Shown one piece after another: positions 1 through 8,473 of a stretch of DNA of 64,000 bases. The stretch covers positions 62,001-126,000 of the forward strand of contig CAWCKS010000003.1 of NCBI GenBank assembly GCA_963796195.1, read 5' to 3'. The translations under genes and the position numbers were made by a program. This DNA is from CAWCKS01 sp963796195. Lineage in GTDB: Bacteria; Pseudomonadota; Alphaproteobacteria; Rhizobiales; Xanthobacteraceae. The notes below the pieces were generated by a model. The model ran no database searches. It saw nothing but the letters and a program-made list of their open reading frames with translations, and was not told the DNA's origin. The first letter of the stretch is position 1, and each line of letters begins with the position of its first letter.

Positions 1-963
1 GAGCAGCCGCACCACATGCATTTGCGTGACGCAGCCATAGCTTGCGAGCTCGCGCACCCGTGCACTGTTCTTCACGTCGTCGGGCAATTGCCCCGCGAGT
101 TCGCGGATGATTCGCCTCAAGCGATGCGCCTGCTGCTGGCGCGTGATGTGGCTCGCGATGCGGCTCGAGTACTGGATGTCCTTGTGCCGGTGCAGCACCT
201 CCCAGATCGAGTTCGGCTCGCCGCCTTCCGGATTCCACATGTGCACCGCGAAGATCAGCGAGTTCTGCCGCGGGTTATCGTCGAATACCGCTTCGGTCGG
301 CGTGTTGGAAAGAATGCCGCCGTCCCAGTAAAGCTCGCCGTCGATCCGGACCGCAGGAAATGCCGGCGGCAGCGCGCCCGATGCCAGCACATGCTTGACG
401 CCCAGCTCGCCGCGCTTGGAGTCGAAGTAGCGCATCTCGCTGGTGCGCACATGCGCGGCGCCGACCGTCAGCCGCGGCCGGCAACGATTGACCAGGTCGA
501 AGTCGATCAGCTCGTTGAGCGTCTTCTCCAGCGGCGCCGTCGAGTAATAGCCGGCGCGGTCGGGGCCGAGCGGGTAGTGCACGCCCCAATGCGCCAGCAG
601 GTTCGGCTTGAAGAACGAGGGAATGCCGCCAAGCACGGTCGCCCAGTAGGACAGCGTGTCGTGCAGGCCGGGCCACGCACCGGGCGCAACCCACGCCGGA
701 TTTTGTTCGACCCGGCGCCAGAACTCGCGCAGCCGTTCGAGCCGCACGGCGGGATCGTTGCCGGCGATCAGGCTGGCGTTGATCGCGCCGATCGAGGTGC
801 CGATGATCCAGTCCGGCTCGATACCCGCCTCGTGCAGCGCCTGGTAGACGCCGGCCTGGTAAGAGCCAAGCGCGCCGCCACCCTGCAGCACCAGCACCAC
901 CTGGCCCGGCAGCTGACGGTTGGCTGGCTTGGCGATCGGTGTGACGTCGTGGTTACCGCTCAT
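1..963 (-). CDS. Patatin-like phospholipase, C-terminus beyond window
   Basis: Reading the minus strand from the ATG at 963 gives 321 codons with no stop before the window edge, so the 3' end is missing. The protein shows the patatin hydrolase signature: oxyanion loop GGGALG at residues 28-33, nucleophile elbow GTSIG at 55-59 (Ser57) and the second catalytic residue in a DGG motif (Asp214). Patatins use a Ser-Asp dyad to hydrolyse acyl esters. The gene follows the 3-hydroxybutyrate dehydrogenase by 62 nt on the same strand, which suggests one operon and a role linked to PHB or lipid turnover (inference). No signal peptide is visible. The long plus-strand ORF over the same bases is an antisense shadow. 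Confidence 0.9.
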   Translation of the reverse strand, partial: MSGNHDVTPIAKPANRQLPGQVVLVLQGGGALGSYQAGVYQALHEAGIEPDWIIGTSIGAINASLIAGNDPAVRLERLREFWRRVEQNPAWVAPGAWPGLHDTLSYWATVLGGIPSFFKPNLLAHWGVHYPLGPDRAGYYSTAPLEKTLNELIDFDLVNRCRPRLTVGAAHVRTSEMRYFDSKRGELGVKHVLASGALPPAFPAVRIDGELYWDGGILSNTPTEAVFDDNPRQNSLIFAVHMWNPEGGEPNSIWEVLHRHKDIQYSSRIASHITRQQQAHRLRRIIRELAGQLPDDVKNSARVRELASYGCVTQMHVVRLL

Positions 964-1025
964 GTCTGTTTCCTCCGGCGTTCTTCAAGCTACGCCGACA
1001 GCGGCGTGCGTGTTACGCGTGGCAC

Positions 1026-1844
1026 TCAGTGTGCGGTCCAGCCACCATCGACCGGCAGCGCGGTGCCCGTGATCGAGGCGCCGGCTTCGCTGGCGAGAAA
1101 CACCGCAAGCGCGCCAAGCTCGTCGACGGTGGCAAAGCGCTTGTTCGGCTGCTGCGCCAGCAGCACATCGCGGATCACTTTTTCACGCGGAATGCCGTGA
1201 GCTTGCGCCTGGCCGTCGATCTGCGCTTCGACCAGAGGCGTGTAGACGTAGCCCGGGCAGATCGCATTGCAGGTGATGTTGTCTTCGGCCGTCTCCAGCG
1301 CGACCACCTTGGTTAAGCCCACGATGCCGTGCTTGGCGGCGACATAGGCGGCCTTGAACGGGGAAGCGATGAGGCCGTGGGTAGACGAGATGTTGATGAT
1401 GCGCCCGAACTTGTTGGCGCGCATGGCTGGCACCGCAAGGCGCGTGGTGTGAAACGCCGATGACAGGTTGATGGCGAGGATCACCTGCCATTTCTCGACC
1501 GGAAACTGCTCGATCGGCGCCACATGCTGGATGCCGGCATTGTTGACCAGCACGTCGAGGCGACCGTGCGTCCGTAGTGCCGTTGCGATCATCGCCTCGA
1601 TTGCGTTCGGATCGGTCATGTCGGCCGGGGAATAACTCACCTCGACTGCAAACTCCGCCGCCAGGTCGGCTCGTGAGCGCTCGATCTCGTCGGCCTTGCC
1701 AAAACCGTTCAGCACGACCGCGGAGCCGGCCTGAGCCAGTGCGCGGGCAATGCCGAGTCCGATGCCGCTGGTCGAACCGGTCACCAGCGAGGTTTTGCCG
1801 AGCAACGGCCGCACCGCGGTTTGCGGCTTGATCTGGATGTTCAT
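1026..1844 (-). CDS. bdhA: 3-hydroxybutyrate dehydrogenase (SDR family)
   Basis: A 272-residue short-chain dehydrogenase, close to the usual 260. It has the NAD-binding motif TGSTSGIG at 22-29, NNAG at 101-104 and catalytic Ser154, Tyr167 and Lys171 (YVAAK). The C-terminal PVDGGWTAH ending is typical of the D-3-hydroxybutyrate dehydrogenase branch. The expected reaction is D-3-hydroxybutyrate + NAD+ to acetoacetate + NADH, in PHB and ketone-body breakdown. The downstream neighbour is a patatin-like gene; a LysR gene is divergent. The intergenic space carries a T-N11-A dyad at 1936-1950, so LysR control is plausible. Substrate assignment rests on family resemblance. Confidence 0.85.
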   Translation of the reverse strand: MNIQIKPQTAVRPLLGKTSLVTGSTSGIGLGIARALAQAGSAVVLNGFGKADEIERSRADLAAEFAVEVSYSPADMTDPNAIEAMIATALRTHGRLDVLVNNAGIQHVAPIEQFPVEKWQVILAINLSSAFHTTRLAVPAMRANKFGRIINISSTHGLIASPFKAAYVAAKHGIVGLTKVVALETAEDNITCNAICPGYVYTPLVEAQIDGQAQAHGIPREKVIRDVLLAQQPNKRFATVDELGALAVFLASEAGASITGTALPVDGGWTAH

Positions 1845-1935
1845 GATGGGTCCTCACGGCGTTTGAGTTGTATTGCTGCGAGGCAGTGTGACGGGCCGGC
1901 GCTCCGAGGCGAAATGCCCGATGGCTAACGTATCG

Positions 1936-1950
1936 ATACGCGATGGCTAT
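1936..1950. promoter_or_regulatory. Putative LysR box (copy 1)
   Basis: The 15-mer ATACGCGATGGCTAT has a T-N11-A spacing and ATA/TAT ends. It lies between bdhA and the divergent LysR gene starting at 2035. It is an imperfect relative of the dyads at 4475, 4539 and 7601. A second palindrome, CGCGAT-GGCT-ATCGCG, overlaps it. Confidence 0.45.
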
Positions 1951-2034
1951 CGCGTTTCAGCGCTTGTTTTTGTTGGCAGAATTGGACCTTGCGTGCGATT
2001 GTCGCGGGCGGAAAATTCGATCAGGGGCTTGATT

Positions 2035-2964
2035 ATGGAGATGCACCAGGTCCGTTATTTCCTCGCGGTAACGCGCACGTTGAATTTCACGCGCGCCGCC
2101 GACGAATGCAACGTGACCCAGCCGTCGCTGACCCGTGCCATCAAGCAGCTCGAGGGCGAACTTGGCGGTGACCTGTTCCGTCGCGAGCGTCCTGCCGCGC
2201 AGCTGACGGAATTGGGCCAGCGCATGCTGCCGCTGCTCAAGCAGTGCTACGAGGCCGCGCTCGGCGCGCGCACACTGGCCTCGTCGTTTCGCACCGGTGA
2301 CATCGGGGCACTGCGGCTGGCGCTGTCGCACACCCTCGACATCTCGATCCTGATTCCGTTTCTCGAAGAGCTGAAGCGCTCGTTCAAGGGCCTCGAGTTC
2401 AAGCTGATGCGCGGCACGACCGAACAGCTCGCCGAGCACCTGAAGAAGGGCGACGCCGAACTCGCGATCGCCGCCGGCATCGACGAGGAGTGGGATCGCC
2501 TCGACAGCTGGCCGCTGTTCACCGAGGAATTCCACCTTGTCGTCAGCGACAGCAACGCACTGGCGCAGCGACCGAGTGTGGATTTCGAAGATCTGCAACA
2601 ACAGAAGGTCCTGCTGCGCGGCTATTGCGAGAACCGCGAGCAGGCCTCGGAGCTGTTCCGCAGCCGCAACATCGACGTCGATCATGGCCACGAGGTCGCA
2701 TCCGAGTACGATCTGATGCGCTTGCTTGCGGCCGACTTCGGCATCTCGATCGTGCCGGAGAGCACCGCGACCCCCGAGCCGGTGAAGCGGATGCGCGTCA
2801 ACGGCTTCGACATGACGCGGACCGTCCGTCTCTACGGCGTCGCCGGCCGGCAGCGCACCGCGGTCGCCACCGCGATCATGAAGCTGCTGCGCAGCGCCGA
2901 CTGGAAGCAGAGGTTGCATCAGTGCCAGGCAGGTGCAGACACGAAAGCCGCAGCGCGGGCCTAA
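2035..2964 (+). CDS. LysR family transcriptional regulator 1
   Basis: A 309-residue LysR-type regulator. The start MEMHQVRYFLAV is the usual one for this subfamily; longer in-frame starts would add a non-conserved extension. The winged HTH lies at about residues 3-60, with recognition region NVTQPSLTRAIKQLE, followed by the periplasmic-binding-like effector domain (about 90-295). It is divergent from bdhA and ends 5 nt before the convergent peroxiredoxin-like gene at 2969. It is closely similar in its N-terminus to the LysR at 6669 (MEMHQIKYFLAV), so the two are paralogues. The effector is unknown. Likely targets are the flanking genes that carry the ATAGCG-N3-CGCTAT type dyads. Confidence 0.88.
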   Translation: MEMHQVRYFLAVTRTLNFTRAADECNVTQPSLTRAIKQLEGELGGDLFRRERPAAQLTELGQRMLPLLKQCYEAALGARTLASSFRTGDIGALRLALSHTLDISILIPFLEELKRSFKGLEFKLMRGTTEQLAEHLKKGDAELAIAAGIDEEWDRLDSWPLFTEEFHLVVSDSNALAQRPSVDFEDLQQQKVLLRGYCENREQASELFRSRNIDVDHGHEVASEYDLMRLLAADFGISIVPESTATPEPVKRMRVNGFDMTRTVRLYGVAGRQRTAVATAIMKLLRSADWKQRLHQCQAGADTKAAARA

Positions 2965-2968
2965 GTCT

Positions 2969-3664
2969 TCACCGCTTGAATGCGTCGATCAACTGGTCGA
3001 GATCCATTCGCGTTCGATAATCCGGATCGACGAAGCGCGCCTTGATTCGTCCGTCCCGGCCGACCACGAACGTCGCGGGAATCGGCAGCATCCAGCTGTC
3101 GTTGCCCTGGTACTCCGGCAGTGCGCGGCCGCGTTTGGCCATCAGCTTCTCGAGCTCGCGGCCGACCCAGATCGCGAGGTTGAGCGAGAGCGCATAGCCA
3201 TTGTCGAGATCGGACAATACCGGAAACGGCGAAGCGGTGTCTGACCGGAACACCGCGGCGAACTCCTGGCGCTCCGGCGTCACCGCGACCACGTTGCCGC
3301 CGACTCTGCGAATATCGTCGCTGTGCCGTGCGATCGCGGCCAGATTGATCCGGCAGTACGGGCACCAGTGGCCGCGGTGAAACATGATCGCGGTCGGCCC
3401 CTTGCTCAGGAGTTCGTCGAGCCGGACAATCCGGCCGCCATCATCGGGCAGCGCGAATTCGGGCATGACGTCGCCGACCCCGGGCGCGGCGTCGCCGCAA
3501 TCGTTGGCTTGCAATCGGTTGATCAACCGTTCGACTGCCTCGGCGAAATCCGGATTGATCGCCATGAGAGCCGTCGCGTAAGCCTTGAGCCGCGCATTGA
3601 TCGGGCCGTCCATATCTCGGCAGCGCTCGAACGCGGCTTGCAGCTCGTCGGCGGATGTGCTCAT
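2969..3664 (-). CDS. Peroxiredoxin-like (AhpC/TSA-type) protein 1
   Basis: A 231-residue thioredoxin-fold protein. A helical N-terminal region (about 1-60) precedes an AhpC/TSA-like domain with the redox motif HWCPYC (Cys101 and Cys104). The CxxC spacing is that of thioredoxin rather than the single peroxidatic Cys of classical 2-Cys peroxiredoxins. No signal peptide is seen, so it is probably cytoplasmic. It follows a paralogue by 10 nt on the same strand and the two are surely co-transcribed. A thiol peroxidase or thiol-disulfide reductase role is inferred; the physiological substrate is unknown. Confidence 0.85.
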   Translation of the reverse strand: MSTSADELQAAFERCRDMDGPINARLKAYATALMAINPDFAEAVERLINRLQANDCGDAAPGVGDVMPEFALPDDGGRIVRLDELLSKGPTAIMFHRGHWCPYCRINLAAIARHSDDIRRVGGNVVAVTPERQEFAAVFRSDTASPFPVLSDLDNGYALSLNLAIWVGRELEKLMAKRGRALPEYQGNDSWMLPIPATFVVGRDGRIKARFVDPDYRTRMDLDQLIDAFKR

Positions 3665-3674
3665 GCGATTGGCC

Positions 3675-4382
3675 TCACGCGTTTCCCGCCAGCGCCGCGA
3701 TCAACTGATCGATGTCCATGCGGCGGCGGAAATCCGGATCGATAAAGCGCATCTTGACGCGGCCGGAGGTCGCGACCACGAAGGTCGCCGGGATCGGCAG
3801 CATCCAGGCATCGTTGCCATGATAGGCCGGCAGCACGCGGCCGCGCTGGGTCAACAGGTCGCGCAAATCAGGCCCGAGCCAGATCGCGAGATTGAGCGAC
3901 AGCGCGTAGCCGTTGTCGACGTCGGTCAGCACCGGGAAAGGCGCAGCCGTCTGCAGCTTGAACATCTTTGCGTATTGCTGGTTCTCCGGCGTGATGATCA
4001 CGACCTGGCCGCCCTTGGCCGCGATCTGCTGCCTGGCGCGGACCAGCGCGCCGACATTCATGCGGCAATAGGGGCACCAGTGGCCGCGATGGAACATCAC
4101 GGCCGTCGGTCCGTGGCTAAGCAGCGCCGCCAGTGAGACGAGCTTGCCGTTTTCGTCGGGCAGCAGAAAGTCCGGCATCACGTCGCCAGCGCCGGGTGCG
4201 TGCTCGCCGCCGCCACTCGCCTTCAGGCGCTGGACCAGCTCGTCGACGGCTTTGCCGTATGCCGGAAAGATCTCGTTGCTAGCGGCCGCATAACCGGCGA
4301 GCCGCTCCTGCAACGGCGCCTCCAGGCTCTGATAGTGCGTGAACGCGGCCGCCAGCCGCTCATCAATCGAAAGGGAGGTCAT
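3675..4382 (-). CDS. Peroxiredoxin-like (AhpC/TSA-type) protein 2
   Basis: A 235-residue paralogue of the next gene downstream. It has the same layout, with HWCPYC at 101-106 (Cys103, Cys106), and long identical stretches around the redox site and near the C-terminus (DAWMLPIPATFVV against DSWMLPIPATFVV). The ATG at 4382 was chosen over the upstream in-frame one at 4454 because it aligns with the paralogue's start and has a GGAG Shine-Dalgarno about 8 nt upstream. The promoter side carries two T-N11-A dyads (4475, 4539) shared with the divergent cupin gene. This is first gene of a two-gene operon made by tandem duplication. Confidence 0.85.
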   Translation of the reverse strand: MTSLSIDERLAAAFTHYQSLEAPLQERLAGYAAASNEIFPAYGKAVDELVQRLKASGGGEHAPGAGDVMPDFLLPDENGKLVSLAALLSHGPTAVMFHRGHWCPYCRMNVGALVRARQQIAAKGGQVVIITPENQQYAKMFKLQTAAPFPVLTDVDNGYALSLNLAIWLGPDLRDLLTQRGRVLPAYHGNDAWMLPIPATFVVATSGRVKMRFIDPDFRRRMDIDQLIAALAGNA

Positions 4383-4474
4383 TCTCAAAGCTCCGGGCGA
4401 ACCGGCGGAGGGGATCGCAAGCTCGCTCATCCTATAGGTGATGCCGGCCCGCATCCAAGTCCAGCCGAAACGTC

Positions 4475-4489
4475 ATAGCGCATGGCTAT
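4475..4489. promoter_or_regulatory. Putative LysR box (copy 2)
   Basis: ATAGCGCATGGCTAT has ATAGC/GCTAT arms and T-N11-A spacing. It lies 93 nt upstream of the peroxiredoxin-like operon start, in the region shared with the divergent cupin gene. Confidence 0.5.
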
Positions 4490-4538
4490 GGCTTCGATGA
4501 CGAACCAGCATTCATTGGCTGACCCCACGTCGCCAGAC

Positions 4539-4553
4539 ATAGCGCGTCGCTAT
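4539..4553. promoter_or_regulatory. Putative LysR box (copy 3)
   Basis: ATAGCGCGTCGCTAT is a perfect dyad with 6-bp arms (ATAGCG/CGCTAT), a 3-nt centre and T-N11-A spacing. It lies 64 nt downstream of copy 2, about six helical turns, a common spacing for LysR recognition and activation half-sites. Confidence 0.55.
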
Positions 4554-4668
4554 CGACACCAGTGACACCAGGCATTTCCGTGAGCAGCGCAAAACGCCGA
4601 GAGTTCTCCGCATCAGCTGCGGCCTTTTCCGACAAACCGGGGCCGGGGCCAACAGAGGAGACAATGCC

Positions 4669-5136
4669 ATGTTCAAGTTTTCACTCTCGTCCGCCACGCT
4701 CGCGCTGCTGCTGGCAGGCTCAGCCATCTCGACCGCCGTTGCCGGCGAATGCCCGGCCGACAAGTTCAAGCCCGGCGTCCGCGAGATGGTGAAGGTCGAG
4801 GCGTCAGGCGTCACCGACACCACGCTCGGCTCGATCAATCTCGAAACCCAGCCAGCGCACCTTCAGGGCCGCGAGCTGCGGTTCCGCAAGCTCGTGATCC
4901 AACCGAACGGCATCGTGCCCTGGCACAGCCACGACGATCGCCCGGCGCTGATCTTCGTCCAGCAGGGCACCATCGAGGAGTACGCCTCGAACTGCTCGGT
5001 GCCGATCGTGCACAAGGCCGGTGACATCCGCCCCGAAGTCAATGGCACCTCGCACTGGTGGAAGAACACCGGCACCGAGACCGTGATCCTTTATGTCGGT
5101 GACATCAGGCGCGATCCCGCCGACCACAACATGTGA
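4669..5136 (+). CDS. Exported cupin-domain protein
   Basis: A 155-residue protein with a clear Sec signal peptide (hydrophobic 8-22, cleavage likely after AVAG near residue 26) and one cupin barrel. The metal-site motif HSH lies in PWHSHDDRPALIF, and a later His sits in GTSHWWKNTG. It is periplasmic, with a strong GAGGAG ribosome binding site. It is divergent from the peroxiredoxin-like pair, and the two putative LysR boxes at 4475 and 4539 lie between them, so joint regulation is likely. Small cupins of this kind often bind a metal, but no reaction can be given from sequence. Confidence 0.8.
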   Translation: MFKFSLSSATLALLLAGSAISTAVAGECPADKFKPGVREMVKVEASGVTDTTLGSINLETQPAHLQGRELRFRKLVIQPNGIVPWHSHDDRPALIFVQQGTIEEYASNCSVPIVHKAGDIRPEVNGTSHWWKNTGTETVILYVGDIRRDPADHNM

Positions 5137-5154
5137 CTTTTCCCAGTTGGTAGG

Positions 5155-5177
5155 ATGGGTTGACGAAGCAAACCCAT
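5155..5177. repeat. Short intergenic hairpin repeat
   Basis: ATGGGTT and AACCCAT arms (7 bp) enclose a GACGAAGC-type loop 18 nt after the cupin gene. Hairpins of this pattern are scattered between genes in Bradyrhizobium relatives (recalled, not searched). It could act as a weak terminator. Confidence 0.35.
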
Positions 5178-5324
5178 GAACGGCGGCACAATGCAGCGAT
5201 CGCCTCATCTGGGTTCGCCGCGTTCCAAGGATGTGACGCCCGCTTTTCCCCGCGTGTTGCCCCGACACGTGAAGCGGCGTCACATCCTCCCTTCCTTTTC
5301 AACGGTGCACGAGGAGCGGCTGCC

Positions 5325-6544
5325 ATGTCCTCGCTGATGCAGACGAAGCACTCGGCCACAATGGTGGCAATGCATGAAGCCTCATCCGGCGCCGCGCTAC
5401 GCTCGCTGATCATCGGACTGACAGCCTTCCTCACGGTCGTCGATCTGTTCGCGACGCAAGCGATCCTGCCGTCGCTCACCAAAGCCTACGGCGTGACACC
5501 CGCGGCAATGGGCTTTGCCGTCAATGCCAGCACCTTTGGGATGGCCGTTTCGGGGCTTGGCGTGGGCTTTCTCAGTCCGAAGATCGATCGCCGCATCGGC
5601 GTGCTGGTCAGCCTTCTTGTGCTGGCGATCCCGACCACGCTGCTGGCGAGCGCACCCAATCTCGCCGTGTTCACCGCACTGCGCGTGGCCCAGGGCCTGT
5701 GCATGGCGTCTGCCTTCACGCTCACGCTCGCCTATCTCGGCGAGCAGTGCAGCGCCATGGATGCCGGCGGCGCGTTCGCCGCCTACATCACCGGCAATGT
5801 CGCGAGCAATTTGATCGGACGGCTGATCTCGGCGGCGCGTCGCCGACACCTTCGGGCTCGCCGGCAATTTCTATTTCTTCGCCGCGCTCAATCTGTGCGG
5901 TGCGGTGCTGGTCTATTTCACGCTGCGCGGCGCGCAGCCGATGCCGACGACGGCGCAAGACGATGCGCCGCTGGCGCGCGCTGCGCATGCATTTGCGCAA
6001 TCCCTCGCTGCGCGCAGCCTTCGCGATCGGCTTTTGCATCCTGTTCGCGTTCATCGGCACCTTCACCTTCGTCAATTTCGTGCTGGTGCGCGAGCCCTTG
6101 ATGCTCAACCGTATGCAGCTCGGCTTCGTCTATTTCGTGTTTGCGCCGTCGATCGTGACGACGCTGCTGGCCGGCCCGGTGGTCAACCGCATTGGCGCTC
6201 GCATTGCGATCCCGGTGGCACTCGCGCTTGGCGCGGTCGGCTTGCCGCTGCTGCTGACGCATGACCTGCCGCTGGTGCTGACCGGCATGGTGCTGGTCGC
6301 GGTCGGCACTTTCTTTGCGCAGGCCGCCGCGACCGGCTTCGTCGGTCAGGCCGCGCACCAAAACCGCGGCATCGCCAGCGGCGTCTATCTCGCCTGCTAC
6401 TTTCTCGGCGGGCTCGTCGGCACCGCAATCCTCGGCCGTCTGTTCGATTCGCTCGGCTGGACGGCTTGCGTAATCGGCATTGCCGTTTCGCTCGCGGTCG
6501 CATCCGCCCTCGCGTTCCGGCTCAAGGTGGCCGCCCCCGGCTGA
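5325..6544 (+). pseudogene. MFS transporter, two frameshifts
   Basis: The reading starts at ATG 5325 (MSSLMQTKHSATM) and encodes transmembrane helices typical of a 12-TM DHA-type MFS efflux permease, for example ILPSLTKAYGVTPAAMGFAVN and RVAQGLCMASAFTLTLAYLGE. The frame then shifts near 5840 (continuing DTFGLAGNFYFFAALNLCGA) and again near 6000 (continuing MHLRNPSLRAAFAIGFCILF), ending at 6544. Protein quality is normal on both sides of each shift, so the indels are recent or sequencing errors. The intact product would be about 405 residues in the inner membrane. The LysR gene 125 nt downstream may regulate it. Substrate unknown. Confidence 0.8.
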
Positions 6545-6668
6545 CCTGACCGAAGGCCCGGTTTTGCCGCAGTTCCGCAAGCCGCCGCCATGGTAAGATC
6601 GCTCCGCCCGCAGCTCCGCCCGCACGCATCACCGCGAGCGGAGTTCTGTGGGCGGCAGGGCCGTCGCC

Positions 6669-7604
6669 ATGGAAATGCACCAGATCAAATACTTTCTCGC
6701 CGTCGCCGAGCAGCTGAATTTTTCCCGCGCGGCGAAGGCGTGCAAGGTGTCGCAGCCTTCGCTGTCGCGCGCCATCAAGGCGCTGGAGAGCGAGCTCGGC
6801 GGTGCGCTGTTTCACCGCGAGCGCAGCCACACTCATCTGACCGATCTCGGCCAGATGGTGCTGCCGCACCTCGAGCAGACCTTTCAGGGCGCTGCCGCGG
6901 CAAAGCGCATCTCCCATGAGCTCGCCCAGATGAAAAAGGTGCCGCTCAAGCTCGGCATCATGAGCACGATCTCGCCGGATGAGATCGTGCCGCTGATTGG
7001 CGCGCTGAAGCAGCGTCACGACGGCCTCGAGCTGCAGCTCTCAGACGCCAACGCCTGGACGCTGCGCGACCGCTTGATCGCGGGCGAGCTCGAAGCCGTG
7101 ATCTACGCGCTGCCCGGCGAGGAGCCGAACGACCGCACCCATGTGATGCCGCTGTTCGACGAGCGGATGGTGCTGGCCGTTCATCGCGGCCATCGCCTGG
7201 CCAACGCACCGGGCTTCCCGGTCGCCGCGATGAATGGCGAGAGCTACATCCACCGCATGAATTGCGAGTTCGCCGGCTTCGCCGACAAGATCCTCGCCGA
7301 GAAGGGCGTGACCTGCACGCCGACCTACTGGAGCGAGCGCGACGACTGGACGCTGGCGATGGTCGCCGCCGGCCTCGGCTTCGCGTTCATGCCAGCGAAT
7401 GCGGTAAAACATCCCGGCGTGATCGGCGTGCCGCTGGTCGAGCCGGAGTTCTGGCGCAGGGTCAATCTCGTCACCGTGCGCGGCCGAAAACATTCGCCGG
7501 GCATCGGCGCGCTGGTGCGCGAGGCGCTGCGCAAGCAGTGGTTCGGCATGCCCGCGCTTGCGGCGTCGCAGGGCAACGCGAAGAACGATCAACTCGCGAA
7601 ATAG
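6669..7604 (+). CDS. LysR family transcriptional regulator 2
   Basis: A 311-residue LysR-type regulator starting MEMHQIKYFLAVAEQLNFSR, with HTH region KVSQPSLSRAIKALE and an effector-binding domain from about residue 90. The ATG at 6669 is preferred to the upstream in-frame start at 6648 because it matches the subfamily start. It is paralogous to the LysR at 2035. It lies downstream of the frameshifted MFS gene and upstream of a 97-residue exported protein; a perfect 15-bp dyad (7601-7615) overlaps its stop codon. Ligand unknown. Confidence 0.88.
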   Translation: MEMHQIKYFLAVAEQLNFSRAAKACKVSQPSLSRAIKALESELGGALFHRERSHTHLTDLGQMVLPHLEQTFQGAAAAKRISHELAQMKKVPLKLGIMSTISPDEIVPLIGALKQRHDGLELQLSDANAWTLRDRLIAGELEAVIYALPGEEPNDRTHVMPLFDERMVLAVHRGHRLANAPGFPVAAMNGESYIHRMNCEFAGFADKILAEKGVTCTPTYWSERDDWTLAMVAAGLGFAFMPANAVKHPGVIGVPLVEPEFWRRVNLVTVRGRKHSPGIGALVREALRKQWFGMPALAASQGNAKNDQLAK

Positions 7605-7615
7605 CGCCCCGCTAT
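7601..7615. promoter_or_regulatory. Putative LysR box (copy 4)
   Basis: ATAGCGCCCCGCTAT has 6-bp arms (7-bp if the flanking A and T are counted) and T-N11-A spacing. It overlaps the LysR 2 stop codon, 105 nt upstream of the exported 97-residue gene. It has the same outer sequence as copies 2 and 3. Confidence 0.5.
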
Positions 7616-7719
7616 TGTCTCAAGAGCGAGCGGGCATTTCCGCTCTCCCATCGCAACAGCCATCGTGACGTCAGCACCGAATTCATTCGACGGTGCGACA
7701 ACCTTCAGAGGAGATCACG

Positions 7720-8013
7720 ATGACCAAGCTCAAACTGACTTTGTTTGCCGCCGCGGCATTCACCGCCGTTTCCGGCTTTGCCTACGCCCTCGACAATGGC
7801 GACTGGATGCGGGACGCCGACGTCGCCTATGTCTACACCCAGGACGGCAAGACCATGTCGGTGCACATGAACAAGCCCAATCATGCGATGATGATGCAGG
7901 GCGCCCACAAGGTGCCGCGCAACACCATGTTCTTCATGGTCGACGGCGAGCTCTATATGCGCGGCGGGAACATGTACGACAAGGCCGGCAACTTCATGGG
8001 CGGCGCCAGCTGA
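7720..8013 (+). CDS. Small exported protein of unknown function
   Basis: A 97-residue protein with a Sec signal peptide (MTKLKLTLFAAAAFTAVSG, cleavage probably after FAYA near residue 23). The mature part is about 75 residues, rich in Met (for example HAMMMQGAHKV and MFFMVDGELYMRGGNMYD). The ATG at 7720 has a good GAGGAG site 6-7 nt upstream; an in-frame start at 7693 would spoil the signal peptide. I do not recognise a domain. The Met and His content would suit a copper or oxidation-sensing role, but that is speculation. A LysR-type dyad sits 105 nt upstream. Confidence 0.75.
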   Translation: MTKLKLTLFAAAAFTAVSGFAYALDNGDWMRDADVAYVYTQDGKTMSVHMNKPNHAMMMQGAHKVPRNTMFFMVDGELYMRGGNMYDKAGNFMGGAS

Positions 8014-8473
8014 GGCGCCGAAGCAAATCGTTTCAGATGAACGACATCGCCGGCGGGCAATGTCTCGCCGGCCCTGTCGCGACCCCGGCTGCTGTCGAAG
8101 TTTGTCGGCAAGACTAGCTGCGACCATGACAGGTCTTGGCACAAAGATGAGGCAGCTGGGCTGCTCGTCGAGTTTAACAATCCGGCAATCAATTCAGCGG
8201 ACCATGCACGCGATGATTGAGCCGAACCGGAACTTCAACATACTATCTTACCGGTCACGCTTTGAAGGCGTCCCCTGCCAATGGCAAGGGTCGGGGTCCG
8301 GGTCGGGAACAAGATCATCATAGTGGAGGGCCTGCGGGAAGGTGCCCGCGTTCCGCTTGATCAGGGCTTCAATGTCCTGAGCATGGCATCGACGTTCTAT
8401 GTCGTCGCGACGGCGAAAAACGCCGAACTCTGATGGAGACGCAACGGCTTCAACTTCTTGAAAGAATAGTCAG
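8014..8473. other. 460-nt region without a confident gene
   Basis: It holds a GCCGGCG/CGCCGGC hairpin near 8050-8073 with no T-tract. It also holds a 50-codon ATG ORF (8281-8433, MARVGVRVGNKIIIVEG...) with protein-like composition but no ribosome binding site and no family I can name. The ORF may be a gene remnant. Confidence 0.4.

Noticed and set aside
16..1200. 394-codon plus-strand ORF over the left edge
   Set aside because: It runs antisense to the patatin and bdhA genes, whose motifs are complete on the minus strand; its own sequence is Arg/His-rich as expected of a shadow frame.
8060..8323. 87-codon ORF in the same gap
   Set aside because: Low-complexity C-terminus, no ribosome binding site and no conserved feature.
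8281..8433. 50-codon ORF starting MARVGVRVGNKIIIVEG
   Set aside because: Composition is protein-like, but it has no Shine-Dalgarno, no family match that I can name and no partner; left as part of the described gap.
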